DNA from: Lachnospiraceae bacterium G41
GTDB lineage: Bacteria > Bacillota > Clostridia > Lachnospirales > Lachnospiraceae
Length of the DNA: 64,000 nucleotides
NCBI GenBank assembly: GCA_900100245.1
Contig: FNEU01000007.1
Coordinates: forward strand, 94,758 to 158,757
Direction: 5' to 3'
Shown: positions 33,951 to 42,899 of the stretch, one piece after another
Layout of the letters: every line of letters begins with the position of its first letter
Numbering within the stretch: the stretch's first letter is position 1
Translations under genes and position numbers: made by a program
The notes under the pieces: model-generated
The model's database searches: none
Told to the model about the DNA's origin: nothing
The model's input: only the letters and a program-made list of their open reading frames with translations

Positions 33951-36900
33951 TTGAAAAACAACAATTTAATACTGCTTAAACGATTTTTTTCGTTTATTTT
34001 ATCGATGCTTATTTTCATGTCGGTATTTTTTGGCACGGGAATTCCAGTAAGTGCCGCGATGGTTACGAGGGGTGAAGCGATTAATTATTCTTCGTATATT
34101 CCGGGTGGCTCCTGGCAGACGCATAAATACTATATCGACGGAAATTTAGCCTACTGCGTTCAGTCGGAGCTTGCGCAGGTAAACGACGGAGACTACGGAA
34201 CGATTATTGAGACCTTTGACACTTACCCTCTTTTATGCAAGGTTTTGTTTTACGGGTACGGAGGTCCGGCCTATAAAATGGGTGAATTCTTCTCAGGATA
34301 CGGCATTACGCTGACCGACGAGCAGTCCTATCTTTACACTCACATAGCCGCGAATTACGCATACGGCGGAAACGTCTGGCACGGACTCGATGAGCCGACG
34401 GCAGAAGCCTTGCACTTAACGGACTGGATTAAATACTGCAGCAACAATGTCTGCCTCCCTGAAAACAAACATATGACGGGCGGCATTGTAAAAATAGCCA
34501 CTCCGGAAGGCGCCCAGAGGATTGCATATCTGGATTCGTTCGTATTCGAACCCTTGTCCGTAAGCGTTGATGTCAAGATTAATTTTGCCAAAGATAAAAA
34601 TACTTACGGCGATGCAAGTACTCACAATGCAGTTTACGGACTCTTTGATTCCGCTGATAATGAACTTCAACGAATAACTCTTAAAATCCCGGCCGGATCT
34701 ACGACGGCAAGCGGAAATTTTACATATTCATTTGATACCGACGGTACCTACTATGTAAAAGAAATCACTGCTCCCACGGGATATATCCTTGATACAACCA
34801 AATATTATTTTACGGTAGATACGTCAGCACAAAGCGCAGTATCAGCCGATACACATTTTGTTTCGGTTAACAGCCGTGAACTCACCTTTACAAAAAGCGA
34901 TGAAACGCCGATAAGGGGTAAGTTTTCGCTCATAAAAAAAGGAAGCGACGGTCTTCCCGTAAAGGATGCGGGTTTCAGTGCTTATTTGAAATCTTCGCTT
35001 TCTCTAAACGCGGACGGAACATATAATTTTTCATCTGCTACGCCCGTTAAAATAACTTCTTTGGGAGATACAATACTTAAAAGCGATGCAAACGGCAAAG
35101 CGGAAAGCGGACTTTTGGACTTTGGCACATATGTAATCCGCGAGACCGTGGTACCTGCAGGGTATGAAGCCTGCGCACCGTTTGAAGTAACAATCGATCA
35201 AAACAATGTAACCGTCGATGTCGGAAACATATATGATGCTTTGGTTCCCGCGAAATTTAAAATCATAAAAATAGACGCCGAGTCAAACGAGGTTATATTA
35301 AAAGGCGGAACCAAATTTAAAATCTTCGATGTCAACAATAATACTTATGTATCAATCGGAGGAGAAGATACATTTACCACCGATAATAAGGGTATCGTCG
35401 TAACAAAAGATGCCCTGCCTTTGGGGACCTATCGAATCGAAGAGGTTGAATCGCCCGATGGGTATCTTTTAGATTCAAGCCCGCTAGTGATTGTATTTGA
35501 CAGCACGCATCCTTTTACGATGGATGGTAAGGATAAAATAATTACAGCGCAATTTACAAACACTCCTAAAAAAGGCGGAGTTGAAATCGCTAAAACCGGC
35601 AAAGGCTTAACAGGTTTTGTTAACAACAAATTTGTCTGGACGGATGTGAATTTGGCCGGCGCGGTGTATGAAATACATGCGGATGAAGATATTTACTCAC
35701 CCGATAATAAAGGCCATTTGATCCATACAAAGGACGATTTAATAGGTACTTTAACCACCGATTCGTCAGGCCATGCGGCGATGGATAATCTCTATCTTGG
35801 AAAATACTATCTCACGGAAGTCACGGCTCCCGCCGGATATGTAATCGATACAACTCCTAAAAAATTTGAACTTTCTTACAACGATTCTTCAACTACTCCA
35901 ATTATTTCCCTGAATTCCTTTTATGATGAAAAACAAAATATAAATTTAAAGCTTACGAAAACTGATGCCGAGACTAAAAATCCGCTTGCAGGCGCGGAGT
36001 TTGGTATTTATGCGGATGAAGATATTTATGCATTTGACGGCACACTCCTTGTTTCTTCGGGCGAACTGATTACGACGGCCGTATCCGATACAAACGGAAA
36101 CATTGATTTCGGTCTTGATTTTCCATTTGCCAAATACATGGTAAAAGAAATAAAAGCACCTGAAAATTATGTACTTAGTGAGGATGAATTTTTATTCACG
36201 GCAGTTTTCCCTGCGAGTGATGTGAAAGAGATTTCTTTTATGAACTCATGGGAGAATACGCCTGTTCGCGGGTGTCTTGAAATTACAAAAGAAGGTGAAT
36301 CTCTGGCGGATTTTAAAGGCGGAGAATTTATCTGGGAGAACAAGCCCCTTAGGGGAGCGGTATTTAATGTATTCGCAAAGGAGGATATTTACACCTTTGA
36401 TGAGGCTAAAGACGCGACCGGTAACAGAATCCTTTATTACACGAAGGACCAGCTGATTGAGACAATCGAAACCGATGAAAACGGTGTGGCTAAAACATCC
36501 AATCTTCCTGTCGGAAATTATTATTTCGTTGAGACAAAAGCGCCTTACGGAATGATTATCGATACTGCGCCGGTTGATTTTTCGATTGAATATAAGGATC
36601 AAAACACTGCGCTTGTTTTAACGGGTAAAAGCATTTTTAACGAGCGACAAAAAATTAATCTTAAGGTAACAAAAACTGAAACGGGCAGCAGTAAAAATCT
36701 CTCGGGAGGAAAATTTAATCTTTATGCGGATTCGGATATTAAAAATATAAACGGCGAGATAATTGCGCCTAAAGGAACGCTTATTTCTCAAACCGAGGCA
36801 GTGGACGGTACAGTTGATTTCGGTCTTGATCTGCCTCATTCGGTTTACAAAATAACCGAAGAAAAAGCGCCCGCGGATTATTATGAAAACGACGAAGAAT

Positions 36901-37232
36901 ATGAGGTTGATTTAAGTTACAACGATTCGACTATAAATAATCTTAATGCGGAATTAAATATTTATGATAAGAGACTTCCGCATTTTGCGAAAGTAATGAT
37001 GAGGGTAAAGCCCGCATTTAAGTCAAAGGGTAAGAGCAACTACATCACGGAAGATAACGGCGAAGGCGGATATTCGATTATTTTATACTCGGATGGACCG
37101 ACACTTCCCGTCAGCACAGCTTCCAACATGTGGTTTTGTCTTTTTGCTTCATCAATGCTGCTTTTGGCAGGAAGCTTCATAACAATGGTTATCCTAATAA
37201 AAAGAAAAAGAGAAAGGAGAAAATATGAATAA
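33951..37232 (+). CDS. Sortase-anchored adhesin with thioester domain and Cna-B/SpaA repeats
   Basis: 1093 residues with a TTG start at 33951, eight bases after AAAGGAGA. A signal peptide of about 35 residues is followed by a domain with Cys69 in AYCVQS and Gln125 in TDEQSYLYTHIA, the pattern of Gram-positive thioester domains that attach covalently to host or plant surfaces. From about residue 205 come about six Cna-B/SpaA modules, each with a Lys near the start and ITAPTGY/EEVESPDGY-type endings that normally form isopeptide bonds. The C-terminus has LPVSTAS (about 1051), a membrane segment and a basic tail; this is not canonical LPXTG. It overlaps the sortase gene by eight bases. Confidence 0.88.
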   Translation: MKNNNLILLKRFFSFILSMLIFMSVFFGTGIPVSAAMVTRGEAINYSSYIPGGSWQTHKYYIDGNLAYCVQSELAQVNDGDYGTIIETFDTYPLLCKVLFYGYGGPAYKMGEFFSGYGITLTDEQSYLYTHIAANYAYGGNVWHGLDEPTAEALHLTDWIKYCSNNVCLPENKHMTGGIVKIATPEGAQRIAYLDSFVFEPLSVSVDVKINFAKDKNTYGDASTHNAVYGLFDSADNELQRITLKIPAGSTTASGNFTYSFDTDGTYYVKEITAPTGYILDTTKYYFTVDTSAQSAVSADTHFVSVNSRELTFTKSDETPIRGKFSLIKKGSDGLPVKDAGFSAYLKSSLSLNADGTYNFSSATPVKITSLGDTILKSDANGKAESGLLDFGTYVIRETVVPAGYEACAPFEVTIDQNNVTVDVGNIYDALVPAKFKIIKIDAESNEVILKGGTKFKIFDVNNNTYVSIGGEDTFTTDNKGIVVTKDALPLGTYRIEEVESPDGYLLDSSPLVIVFDSTHPFTMDGKDKIITAQFTNTPKKGGVEIAKTGKGLTGFVNNKFVWTDVNLAGAVYEIHADEDIYSPDNKGHLIHTKDDLIGTLTTDSSGHAAMDNLYLGKYYLTEVTAPAGYVIDTTPKKFELSYNDSSTTPIISLNSFYDEKQNINLKLTKTDAETKNPLAGAEFGIYADEDIYAFDGTLLVSSGELITTAVSDTNGNIDFGLDFPFAKYMVKEIKAPENYVLSEDEFLFTAVFPASDVKEISFMNSWENTPVRGCLEITKEGESLADFKGGEFIWENKPLRGAVFNVFAKEDIYTFDEAKDATGNRILYYTKDQLIETIETDENGVAKTSNLPVGNYYFVETKAPYGMIIDTAPVDFSIEYKDQNTALVLTGKSIFNERQKINLKVTKTETGSSKNLSGGKFNLYADSDIKNINGEIIAPKGTLISQTEAVDGTVDFGLDLPHSVYKITEEKAPADYYENDEEYEVDLSYNDSTINNLNAELNIYDKRLPHFAKVMMRVKPAFKSKGKSNYITEDNGEGGYSIILYSDGPTLPVSTASNMWFCLFASSMLLLAGSFITMVILIKRKRERRKYE

Positions 37233-39096
37233 GAAAATCCTGGTAAGAATCATTTGTATAGTGGCATCTTTCATAATCGTGATTCCTCTCAGTGCTTACT
37301 TTTTGTTAAAAGACGAAGATATTCCGGAGGTTTCCCCACAAGGTGAAATCATAAAAGATGAGCCTTCGGATACACTTCAGATTGCTTTAACAAACAGTGA
37401 TGAAAATAGAGAAGAAAAAAGCGACGATAATTATATTACGGTTGATTATTTCTTTTATACCGAAAATCCTGATGAGAAAAACTTTAATGTTCCCGAGACG
37501 ACAAAAAGAAACGGCAAAAACTATGAATATGCGGGAAAAACGGAATACAGTATTTCTGAAACAATGGAAAGCATTGCAATCACTATAGAGCTTGAGGTTG
37601 AAGACAAAAATGATGCCAAAGATACGATTGTTTATGTATCTCCCGAGACAGGTGTTCAGTATGTTTTATCCGCGGACTCTTTTAATTGGGGAGAACTAAC
37701 CGAAATTAAAAAAAGAGTAACGGAGAAGGTTGAATATACCGCGTGTCCCGAAGCGCCCGAGATTCCTGAAATCAAGTCCATCGGTTACATTAACAAGGAT
37801 ACTGCCAAAGAAGAAAAGACCGACGGTAAGCTTTTTAAGAAAAGTTATTCCGAGGAATACTGGGCAAAGGCAGAAGAGCCGATTTTCGGTACTTTTGAAA
37901 GAGATGCCACAGACTATACGGACTATAAAACAGGCATCATGGATGGAGATGAAGAATGGTCCGTGAAGGTTGATATTGACAATACGTTTCCTTCCTGGGA
38001 AGGCTATGAAAAAGATGTATTAAAAATTGCCGGCATTCCCGAAGAAGAAATTGACAATTACCGTGTAATCGGAGCCGATTGGGTGGGCGAGAAATATTAT
38101 GATGTGACCGAATTTAACGGAAAAGAAACCGTGGTTGAAAAAAGAGACGCAGCATATGCATACGAAGCAAAATGCAGGGATTATTATGCAGAGTACGAAG
38201 GATATGGCGCGTCGCTTGGATATAAAACTACTGTTACATATTTTACGGACATCGACGAAGCCCTCGAGACTTTACGAAAAAAGGATAAAAATGCAAGCAA
38301 AGACCTCATAAAAGATGACATTAAAACTGTGTATAAGATGAAGGTAACTGCAACTTACAAAGAAGTTTCTGCTCACAAAGATACGGTAAAAAGAAATCTT
38401 GGGAATGACAGAAGTCGCGCAAAAGCCGAAAAGGCAGATAAGGAATTGCTTGAAAAATACAAGGCTTACAACGAGGACTGCGCAGGTATTATTTCGATTG
38501 AGGATACTGTATTAAATCACCCCCTGATGCAGAGTCCCTATGACGAGGATTTTTATCTGACGCACGATCTTGATAAAAACAAAAACAATTACGGAGTTCC
38601 CTTTTTAACACTTTCTTCCGACCTTAAAAGAGAAAACGGCAACAACATTATTTACGGTCACAATATTCTTTATAATGAGCGTGATATTTTTGCAGATCTT
38701 GTCTTTTATGAGAACATCGAATTTTATAAAAACCATCCTATAATCAAGCTCGTGACAGAGGATGGCACGGATTATTACTTAATCTTCGCCTATTATCTGA
38801 TAGACACCAAAGATAATGACTTCGTCTACTGGGATAAATGTGAGTGGGAAAGCGAGTCTGAGTATTTAAAATACATGGAAGAAGTGGATAAAAGAAACTG
38901 GATAAATTGCGAAATCCCCTGCAATATCAACGATAAGTACCTTACTCTATCCTCCTGCAGCGTCGAGCTTGCTCATTCGGGAACTAACAGAATGGTGGTT
39001 ATGGCAAGAAAGTTAAACCCCGGCGAAGGCTACGAAAAATATATAGATTTTGCAAGCCCAAAAGAAAGTCCATTATTACCCTCTAGATTGAAATAA
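37225..39096 (+). CDS. Class B sortase with very long N-terminal extracellular region
   Basis: 623 residues, more than twice a normal class B sortase. One membrane anchor lies at residues 5-27. The catalytic domain takes the last 210 residues: His in IIYGHNI (about 477), Cys in TLSSCSVE (about 577) and Arg in NRMVVMARK (about 589) are all present. The 400 residues in between contain no sortase motif and include KVDIDNTFPSWEGYEKDVL and a Lys/Glu-rich helix close to the catalytic part. It presumably anchors the upstream adhesin to peptidoglycan, and the extension may bind it. The ATG lies within the end of the adhesin gene. Confidence 0.9.
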   Translation: MNKKILVRIICIVASFIIVIPLSAYFLLKDEDIPEVSPQGEIIKDEPSDTLQIALTNSDENREEKSDDNYITVDYFFYTENPDEKNFNVPETTKRNGKNYEYAGKTEYSISETMESIAITIELEVEDKNDAKDTIVYVSPETGVQYVLSADSFNWGELTEIKKRVTEKVEYTACPEAPEIPEIKSIGYINKDTAKEEKTDGKLFKKSYSEEYWAKAEEPIFGTFERDATDYTDYKTGIMDGDEEWSVKVDIDNTFPSWEGYEKDVLKIAGIPEEEIDNYRVIGADWVGEKYYDVTEFNGKETVVEKRDAAYAYEAKCRDYYAEYEGYGASLGYKTTVTYFTDIDEALETLRKKDKNASKDLIKDDIKTVYKMKVTATYKEVSAHKDTVKRNLGNDRSRAKAEKADKELLEKYKAYNEDCAGIISIEDTVLNHPLMQSPYDEDFYLTHDLDKNKNNYGVPFLTLSSDLKRENGNNIIYGHNILYNERDIFADLVFYENIEFYKNHPIIKLVTEDGTDYYLIFAYYLIDTKDNDFVYWDKCEWESESEYLKYMEEVDKRNWINCEIPCNINDKYLTLSSCSVELAHSGTNRMVVMARKLNPGEGYEKYIDFASPKESPLLPSRLK

Positions 39097-39112
39097 TTGT
39101 AAGAGGAAAAAT

Positions 39113-39140
39113 TGACAATCTATCATAATAATGATAAAAT
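39113..39140 (+). promoter_or_regulatory. Promoter and operator of toxin-antitoxin pair
   Basis: TTGACA at 39113-39118, 16 bases, TAAAAT at 39135-39140. TATCAT and ATGATA form an inverted repeat inside the spacer, and ATGATAAA recurs three times up to 39160. Such repeats are typical of antitoxin autoregulation. Confidence 0.65.
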
Positions 39141-39177
39141 TATGATAAAACTATGATAAATTTTGGGGAGGTTTTTT

Positions 39178-39435
39178 ATGATTTCAATTAGACCTGTTTC
39201 AGATTTGAGAAATAAATTTACGGAAATTGAAAATGCCGTTAGTGGAGGAGAACCTGTTTTTCTTACGAAGAACGGTTATGGCTCAATGGTTGTTATGAGC
39301 ATAGATACATATTCCAAATTGAACGGAAATATTGAAAAAGCTTTGGATGAAGCCGATGCCTATGCAGAAACTCACAGTACCCGTATGTCGCACGAAGAGG
39401 TTTTTGGAAAATTAAGAGGCAGAATTAATGGGTAA
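39178..39435 (+). CDS. Phd/YefM-type antitoxin
   Basis: 85 residues from ATG 39178, seven bases after GGGGAGG; an in-frame TTG at 39163 is an unlikely start. The N-terminus ISIRPVSDLRNKFTEIENAV and the FLTKNGYGSMVVMS strand are the Phd/YefM DNA-binding fold. The C-terminal helix should bind the toxin encoded next, with which it overlaps by eight bases. Confidence 0.88.
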   Translation: MISIRPVSDLRNKFTEIENAVSGGEPVFLTKNGYGSMVVMSIDTYSKLNGNIEKALDEADAYAETHSTRMSHEEVFGKLRGRING

Positions 39436-39757
39436 AGTAACATACACTTTGCGATATCTTCCGCTTTTTTACAGTGATCTTGAAGAGCATGTTTTGTATA
39501 TAGCAGAAAATCTTCATAACAAAGACGCTGCAAACGAACTGATAAATGAAGTTGAAGCAGCAATACTTGAGAGGCTTCCTAACGCGGAATCTTTTGAGGC
39601 ATACTTTTCTTTAAAGAATCGAAAAAATTTATACTACAGAATTTACGTAAAAAACTTTACAATATATTATGTTGTAATACCTGTGGGAAAAGAAAAAAAG
39701 ATTATGGAAGTGCGTCGAATTCTTCATAATCTCCAAGAAAGAGATAGATACATTTAA
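39428..39757 (+). CDS. RelE/ParE-family toxin
   Basis: 109 residues. LRYLPLFYSDLEEHVLYIAENL at the start, an RIYVKNFTIYYVV strand and the C-terminal EVRRILHNLQERDRYI helix are RelE/ParE features. ParE forms poison gyrase whereas RelE forms cleave mRNA on ribosomes; which applies is not clear from the sequence. It overlaps the antitoxin by eight bases and appears intact. Confidence 0.86.
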   Translation: MGKVTYTLRYLPLFYSDLEEHVLYIAENLHNKDAANELINEVEAAILERLPNAESFEAYFSLKNRKNLYYRIYVKNFTIYYVVIPVGKEKKIMEVRRILHNLQERDRYI

Positions 39758-39774
39758 ATACATAGAGGTGCGAA

Positions 39775-40245
39775 ATGGTTACCATCAGAAAAGCGACAAC
39801 AGAAGATTTGGCAAGGCTTGAAGAACTGTACAGAGAACTTGAAGAAGATGCGGTTCTTTATCAGCCCGAGCATTTTGTGTTCAGTCCCAAAGGTACACGA
39901 ACAGAACAGGTGAAGGAAATTCTGGACAGCGATACGCAGACGATGCTCGTGGCGGAAAAAGACGGTGAAGTAATCGGATTTGCACATCTTGTGCTCATAA
40001 AAGCAAAGAAAGTTCCGTGTCTTAAGAGCGAAACATCGTTATATCTGCAGGATCTCGTGGTAACATCTGAATTCAGAAGTCAGGGAATCGGAACGATTCT
40101 AATGAATGAGGCCAAGAAATACGGTAAGGAAAAAGGAGCCGATTTTTTCAGAACACAGGTCTTTCCGCAGAATACTGACGGTTTAAGATTTTATGAGAGA
40201 AACGGTTTTTCCGAGAAAATGATAACAATTGAATGTCCGTTTTAA
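39775..40245 (+). CDS. GNAT family N-acetyltransferase
   Basis: 156 residues. The acetyl-CoA loop SEFRSQGIGTILM is at about residue 100, and RFYERNGFSEK closes the fold. It begins 17 bases after the toxin gene with GAGGTG as ribosome-binding site, so it may be cotranscribed. The substrate is unknown. Confidence 0.86.
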   Translation: MVTIRKATTEDLARLEELYRELEEDAVLYQPEHFVFSPKGTRTEQVKEILDSDTQTMLVAEKDGEVIGFAHLVLIKAKKVPCLKSETSLYLQDLVVTSEFRSQGIGTILMNEAKKYGKEKGADFFRTQVFPQNTDGLRFYERNGFSEKMITIECPF

Positions 40246-40265
40246 AAATATTAAGGGGGTAAAAA

Positions 40266-41165
40266 ATGGGTTTATTCAAAAAGAAAAAAGATGATAATGT
40301 ATTGCAGCAGGATTTAAAGAACAAAGAGAACCATCCGGGAATGATTTTTCTCATTCATTTGCTGATGGAGGAAAAGTGCGAAATGCCGGATAAGGAAACC
40401 ATGTGTGCCATTATGAACAAGCACCTTGGCGATATTGATTGCTATGCATACAGTCAGGAAAGTGCGGGCTTTGCGGCAAAGAGGTACAGCATACATTTTG
40501 AAAAGGATAACAAAGATGCACCGCCCATGCTTATGCTGACAAATTGTTTTGAAATACCAAATCCCATTTTAAACGACCTTGAACGTACTCAGACATGGGA
40601 TTGCGCGAACTCGGCCGAAATTCTCGAATCATGTAAATATCAGGTACTCGCAAATGATATGCTTGCAGCATGTCTGCCGTATAAAGATCGTGCGGACTTG
40701 CTGGTCGACTACATCGAAGCTTTGGTTGAAATGTTCCCGACTTGCAAGGCGGTAGTTTTTGACAACTCGAAGAAAATGTTTACAAGAGAAGCAATATTAA
40801 ACTGTTCGGTTCCAAAGGAACAAAGGTTTATTTATTATGCGGTAAATGCAAGATTCTTTAATATCCAGGGAACCGAGGACAGAATGGTCGATACACTTGG
40901 AATGAGCACCTTGTTCCTGCCGGATTTACAGTATCATTTCCATGGACTTAATCCCGACGATGTTGTTAATCATGCGTATAATCTTTTACTTTATATTTAT
41001 GATAACGACAATCCGATTAAGCCGGGCGATCATGTGGACGGACTAAAAGACGGTATGATGAGCAGGGATGTTCAGTGGAATGTTCAGTATGAAGAATCCC
41101 TGATTCAGCCAATCAGAGAAGTAATAGATATCAATACTGGCGAATATGCGTCCGGCAAAAGATAA
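40266..41165 (+). CDS. DUF4261 domain protein
   Basis: 299 residues, no signal peptide or membrane segment. The C-terminal part, DTLGMSTLFLPDLQYHF then IKPGDHVDG, has the DUF4261 pattern found in proteins of unknown role that are often near immunity or housekeeping genes. An AAGGGGGT site precedes the ATG by five bases. I cannot say more about function. Confidence 0.7.
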   Translation: MGLFKKKKDDNVLQQDLKNKENHPGMIFLIHLLMEEKCEMPDKETMCAIMNKHLGDIDCYAYSQESAGFAAKRYSIHFEKDNKDAPPMLMLTNCFEIPNPILNDLERTQTWDCANSAEILESCKYQVLANDMLAACLPYKDRADLLVDYIEALVEMFPTCKAVVFDNSKKMFTREAILNCSVPKEQRFIYYAVNARFFNIQGTEDRMVDTLGMSTLFLPDLQYHFHGLNPDDVVNHAYNLLLYIYDNDNPIKPGDHVDGLKDGMMSRDVQWNVQYEESLIQPIREVIDINTGEYASGKR

Positions 41166-41197
41166 ATACCCTAAAAGAAATTTAAGGAACAGGAAAA

Positions 41198-41920
41198 ATG
41201 AAATTAATAATTGTGCGCCACGGCGATCCGGACTATGAGAATGATTCACTGACAGAACTTGGATGGAAGGAAGCCGAGGCGCTTTCCGAGAGAATGAAAA
41301 ACGTTAAGGCGGATGAGTGTTATGTTTCTCCGCTTGGACGTGCAAAGGATACGGCGAGCCTAAGCTTAAAGAAGATGAATATGGAGGCGACCGAACTTGA
41401 GTGGTTGCGAGAGTTCGCACCTTTGGTTAAGCGTCCCGAGAAAACAGGTGTTGCGTGGGACTGGCTTCCTAAAGACTGGACGAATATGCCGTATGCTTTT
41501 GACTTTGACAGATGGACGGAATATCCGGCTCTTAAAGAAGCCAAAGTAAGAGAAGAAGTTGACTGGATATACTCCGAATTTGATAAATTCTTAGAGCAGC
41601 ACGGATATAAAAAAGAGGGTAAGCTTTTTAAAGTAATTAATCCCAACAGCGATGTAATTGTATTCTTCTGCCATTTCGGATTGGAGTGCATTCTTTTATC
41701 ATATCTTTTAAATCTTCCGCCTTTTGTTTTATGGCACAGTACAATAGCAGCGCCGACTTCAATAACGACGGTTGCTACGGAAGAGCGAAGAGAAGGTATT
41801 GCACAGTTTAGAATGCACACATTCGGCGATACCTCGCATCTTTATGTGGCGGGAATGGAGCCTGCATTCTCCGGCAGGTTCAGAGAACTTTTTACTAACG
41901 AAAACGAAAGAATGGATTAA
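41198..41920 (+). CDS. Histidine phosphatase family protein
   Basis: 240 residues. The phosphohistidine motif is IIVRHGDPDY at residues 4-13, with the second histidine expected in VIVFFCHFGLECI. PGAM-like phosphatases act on small phosphorylated metabolites or proteins. It follows the DUF4261 gene by about 30 bases, with AAGGAACAGG before the ATG, and leads directly into the CPBP gene. Confidence 0.87.
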   Translation: MKLIIVRHGDPDYENDSLTELGWKEAEALSERMKNVKADECYVSPLGRAKDTASLSLKKMNMEATELEWLREFAPLVKRPEKTGVAWDWLPKDWTNMPYAFDFDRWTEYPALKEAKVREEVDWIYSEFDKFLEQHGYKKEGKLFKVINPNSDVIVFFCHFGLECILLSYLLNLPPFVLWHSTIAAPTSITTVATEERREGIAQFRMHTFGDTSHLYVAGMEPAFSGRFRELFTNENERMD

Positions 41921-41924
41921 AAAC

Positions 41925-42602
41925 ATGGAAAAAAACAGTAAGAAAACTGAATGGGCAGGGCTTATAATCGGTATTATCGGAATTTTTTCGTGTCTGTTCG
42001 GACTGGTAATGTTTAACCGCTATGTGGTTATGCTGATTCCATTAATCCCCAGAATGCTTACACTAATCTTAAGTTACTGGATAATTGCGGCAGTTCCGAT
42101 TTTAGTCATGATATTCTCCAAAGATAAACTGTCCGATCTGGGCTTTTCGAAAGAAAAAATCGGACTTCAGATTTTAATCGGCATTCTTTTGGGAATCGGT
42201 ATGTCTCTGGTACTGACACTTGTTCCGCATCTTGCAGGATTCGGCTCTTACGTAGATAACGGCTACAGATACAAATATCTCTGGCAGTTTATTTATGAAT
42301 TTGTTTACTGCACAGCATCTGTCGCAGCGGTTGAAGAACTCTGTTTCCGCGGATTTGTTTTTTCCAAAATAAAAAAAATCAGCGATAAAGATATCATTGC
42401 GATAATAGTTTCATCCGTTTTATTCGGATTGTTCCACATAGCATCGCTTAATATTCTCCAGATTATTATTACGACTCTTTTAGGAGTTTTCTGGTGTATT
42501 TGCAGAAAATATATTAAGAACTGTACAACGCTTTCTCTAATCATCTGCCATGGAATTTACGATGCTATGATTACAGTCTGGGTATTCGTATTCATAAAAT
42601 AA
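41925..42602 (+). CDS. CPBP family intramembrane metalloprotease
   Basis: 225 residues from ATG 41925; an earlier in-frame ATG at 41772 lies inside the phosphatase gene. Six or seven membrane segments. The CPBP motifs are present: EELCFRGFV near residue 136, the GLFHIA histidine and the final HGIYD. Such proteases are linked to bacteriocin processing or self-immunity in Gram-positives; here there is no bacteriocin gene in view. The ribosome-binding site is weak, suggesting coupling to the upstream gene. Confidence 0.85.
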   Translation: MEKNSKKTEWAGLIIGIIGIFSCLFGLVMFNRYVVMLIPLIPRMLTLILSYWIIAAVPILVMIFSKDKLSDLGFSKEKIGLQILIGILLGIGMSLVLTLVPHLAGFGSYVDNGYRYKYLWQFIYEFVYCTASVAAVEELCFRGFVFSKIKKISDKDIIAIIVSSVLFGLFHIASLNILQIIITTLLGVFWCICRKYIKNCTTLSLIICHGIYDAMITVWVFVFIK

Positions 42603-42609
42603 TTAAGTG

Positions 42610-42872
42610 TTGACGATAAAAATCTTTCATGTTATTATTGCGACAGTAAAAGAAAGGCACACGAAAAGTGTGAAGGTGAAAGAATGATAATTAGATAGTT
42701 TGATTTGGTAAATGCAGACGAATTGATTTAGGCCCCATGGGTCTGTTTGTGTATGCCGAATTAGATTATCGTATTCATTTTAGATTTCACCGCTACGGGT
42801 GTGCTTCGGCATATATAATCTTTATTTGTACGTATAATCTGCTTTCGGTATGGAAGCAGATTTTCTTATTTT
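42610..42872 (+). promoter_or_regulatory. Promoter and attenuator leader of ABC-F gene
   Basis: TTGACG (42610-42615), 17 bases, TATTAT (42633-42638). The leader then has a CACAC/GTGTG hairpin, a four-codon reading frame, and TATGCCGAA (42752-42760) that can pair with TTCGGCATA (42805-42813). An intrinsic terminator is formed by AATCTGCTT (42836-42844), AAGCAGATT (42854-42862) and TTCTTATTTT. AGATTATCGTA (42763-42773) can instead pair with TACGTATAATCT (42829-42840), which takes the 5' arm of the terminator. This is a mutually exclusive terminator and antiterminator pair. Confidence 0.7.
42684..42698 (+). CDS. Four-codon leader peptide MIIR in ABC-F leader
   Basis: ATG ATA ATT AGA TAG follows a GAAGGTG site by six to seven bases. 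It lies in the attenuator leader of an ABC-F resistance gene. ABC-F genes elsewhere in Firmicutes are known to be controlled by very short upstream frames, so translation of this one is plausible, but the peptide is too short to prove by sequence. Confidence 0.5.
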   Translation: MIIR

Positions 42873-42899
42873 AGGGGCTTTTGACCGGAGGTGATAGAC

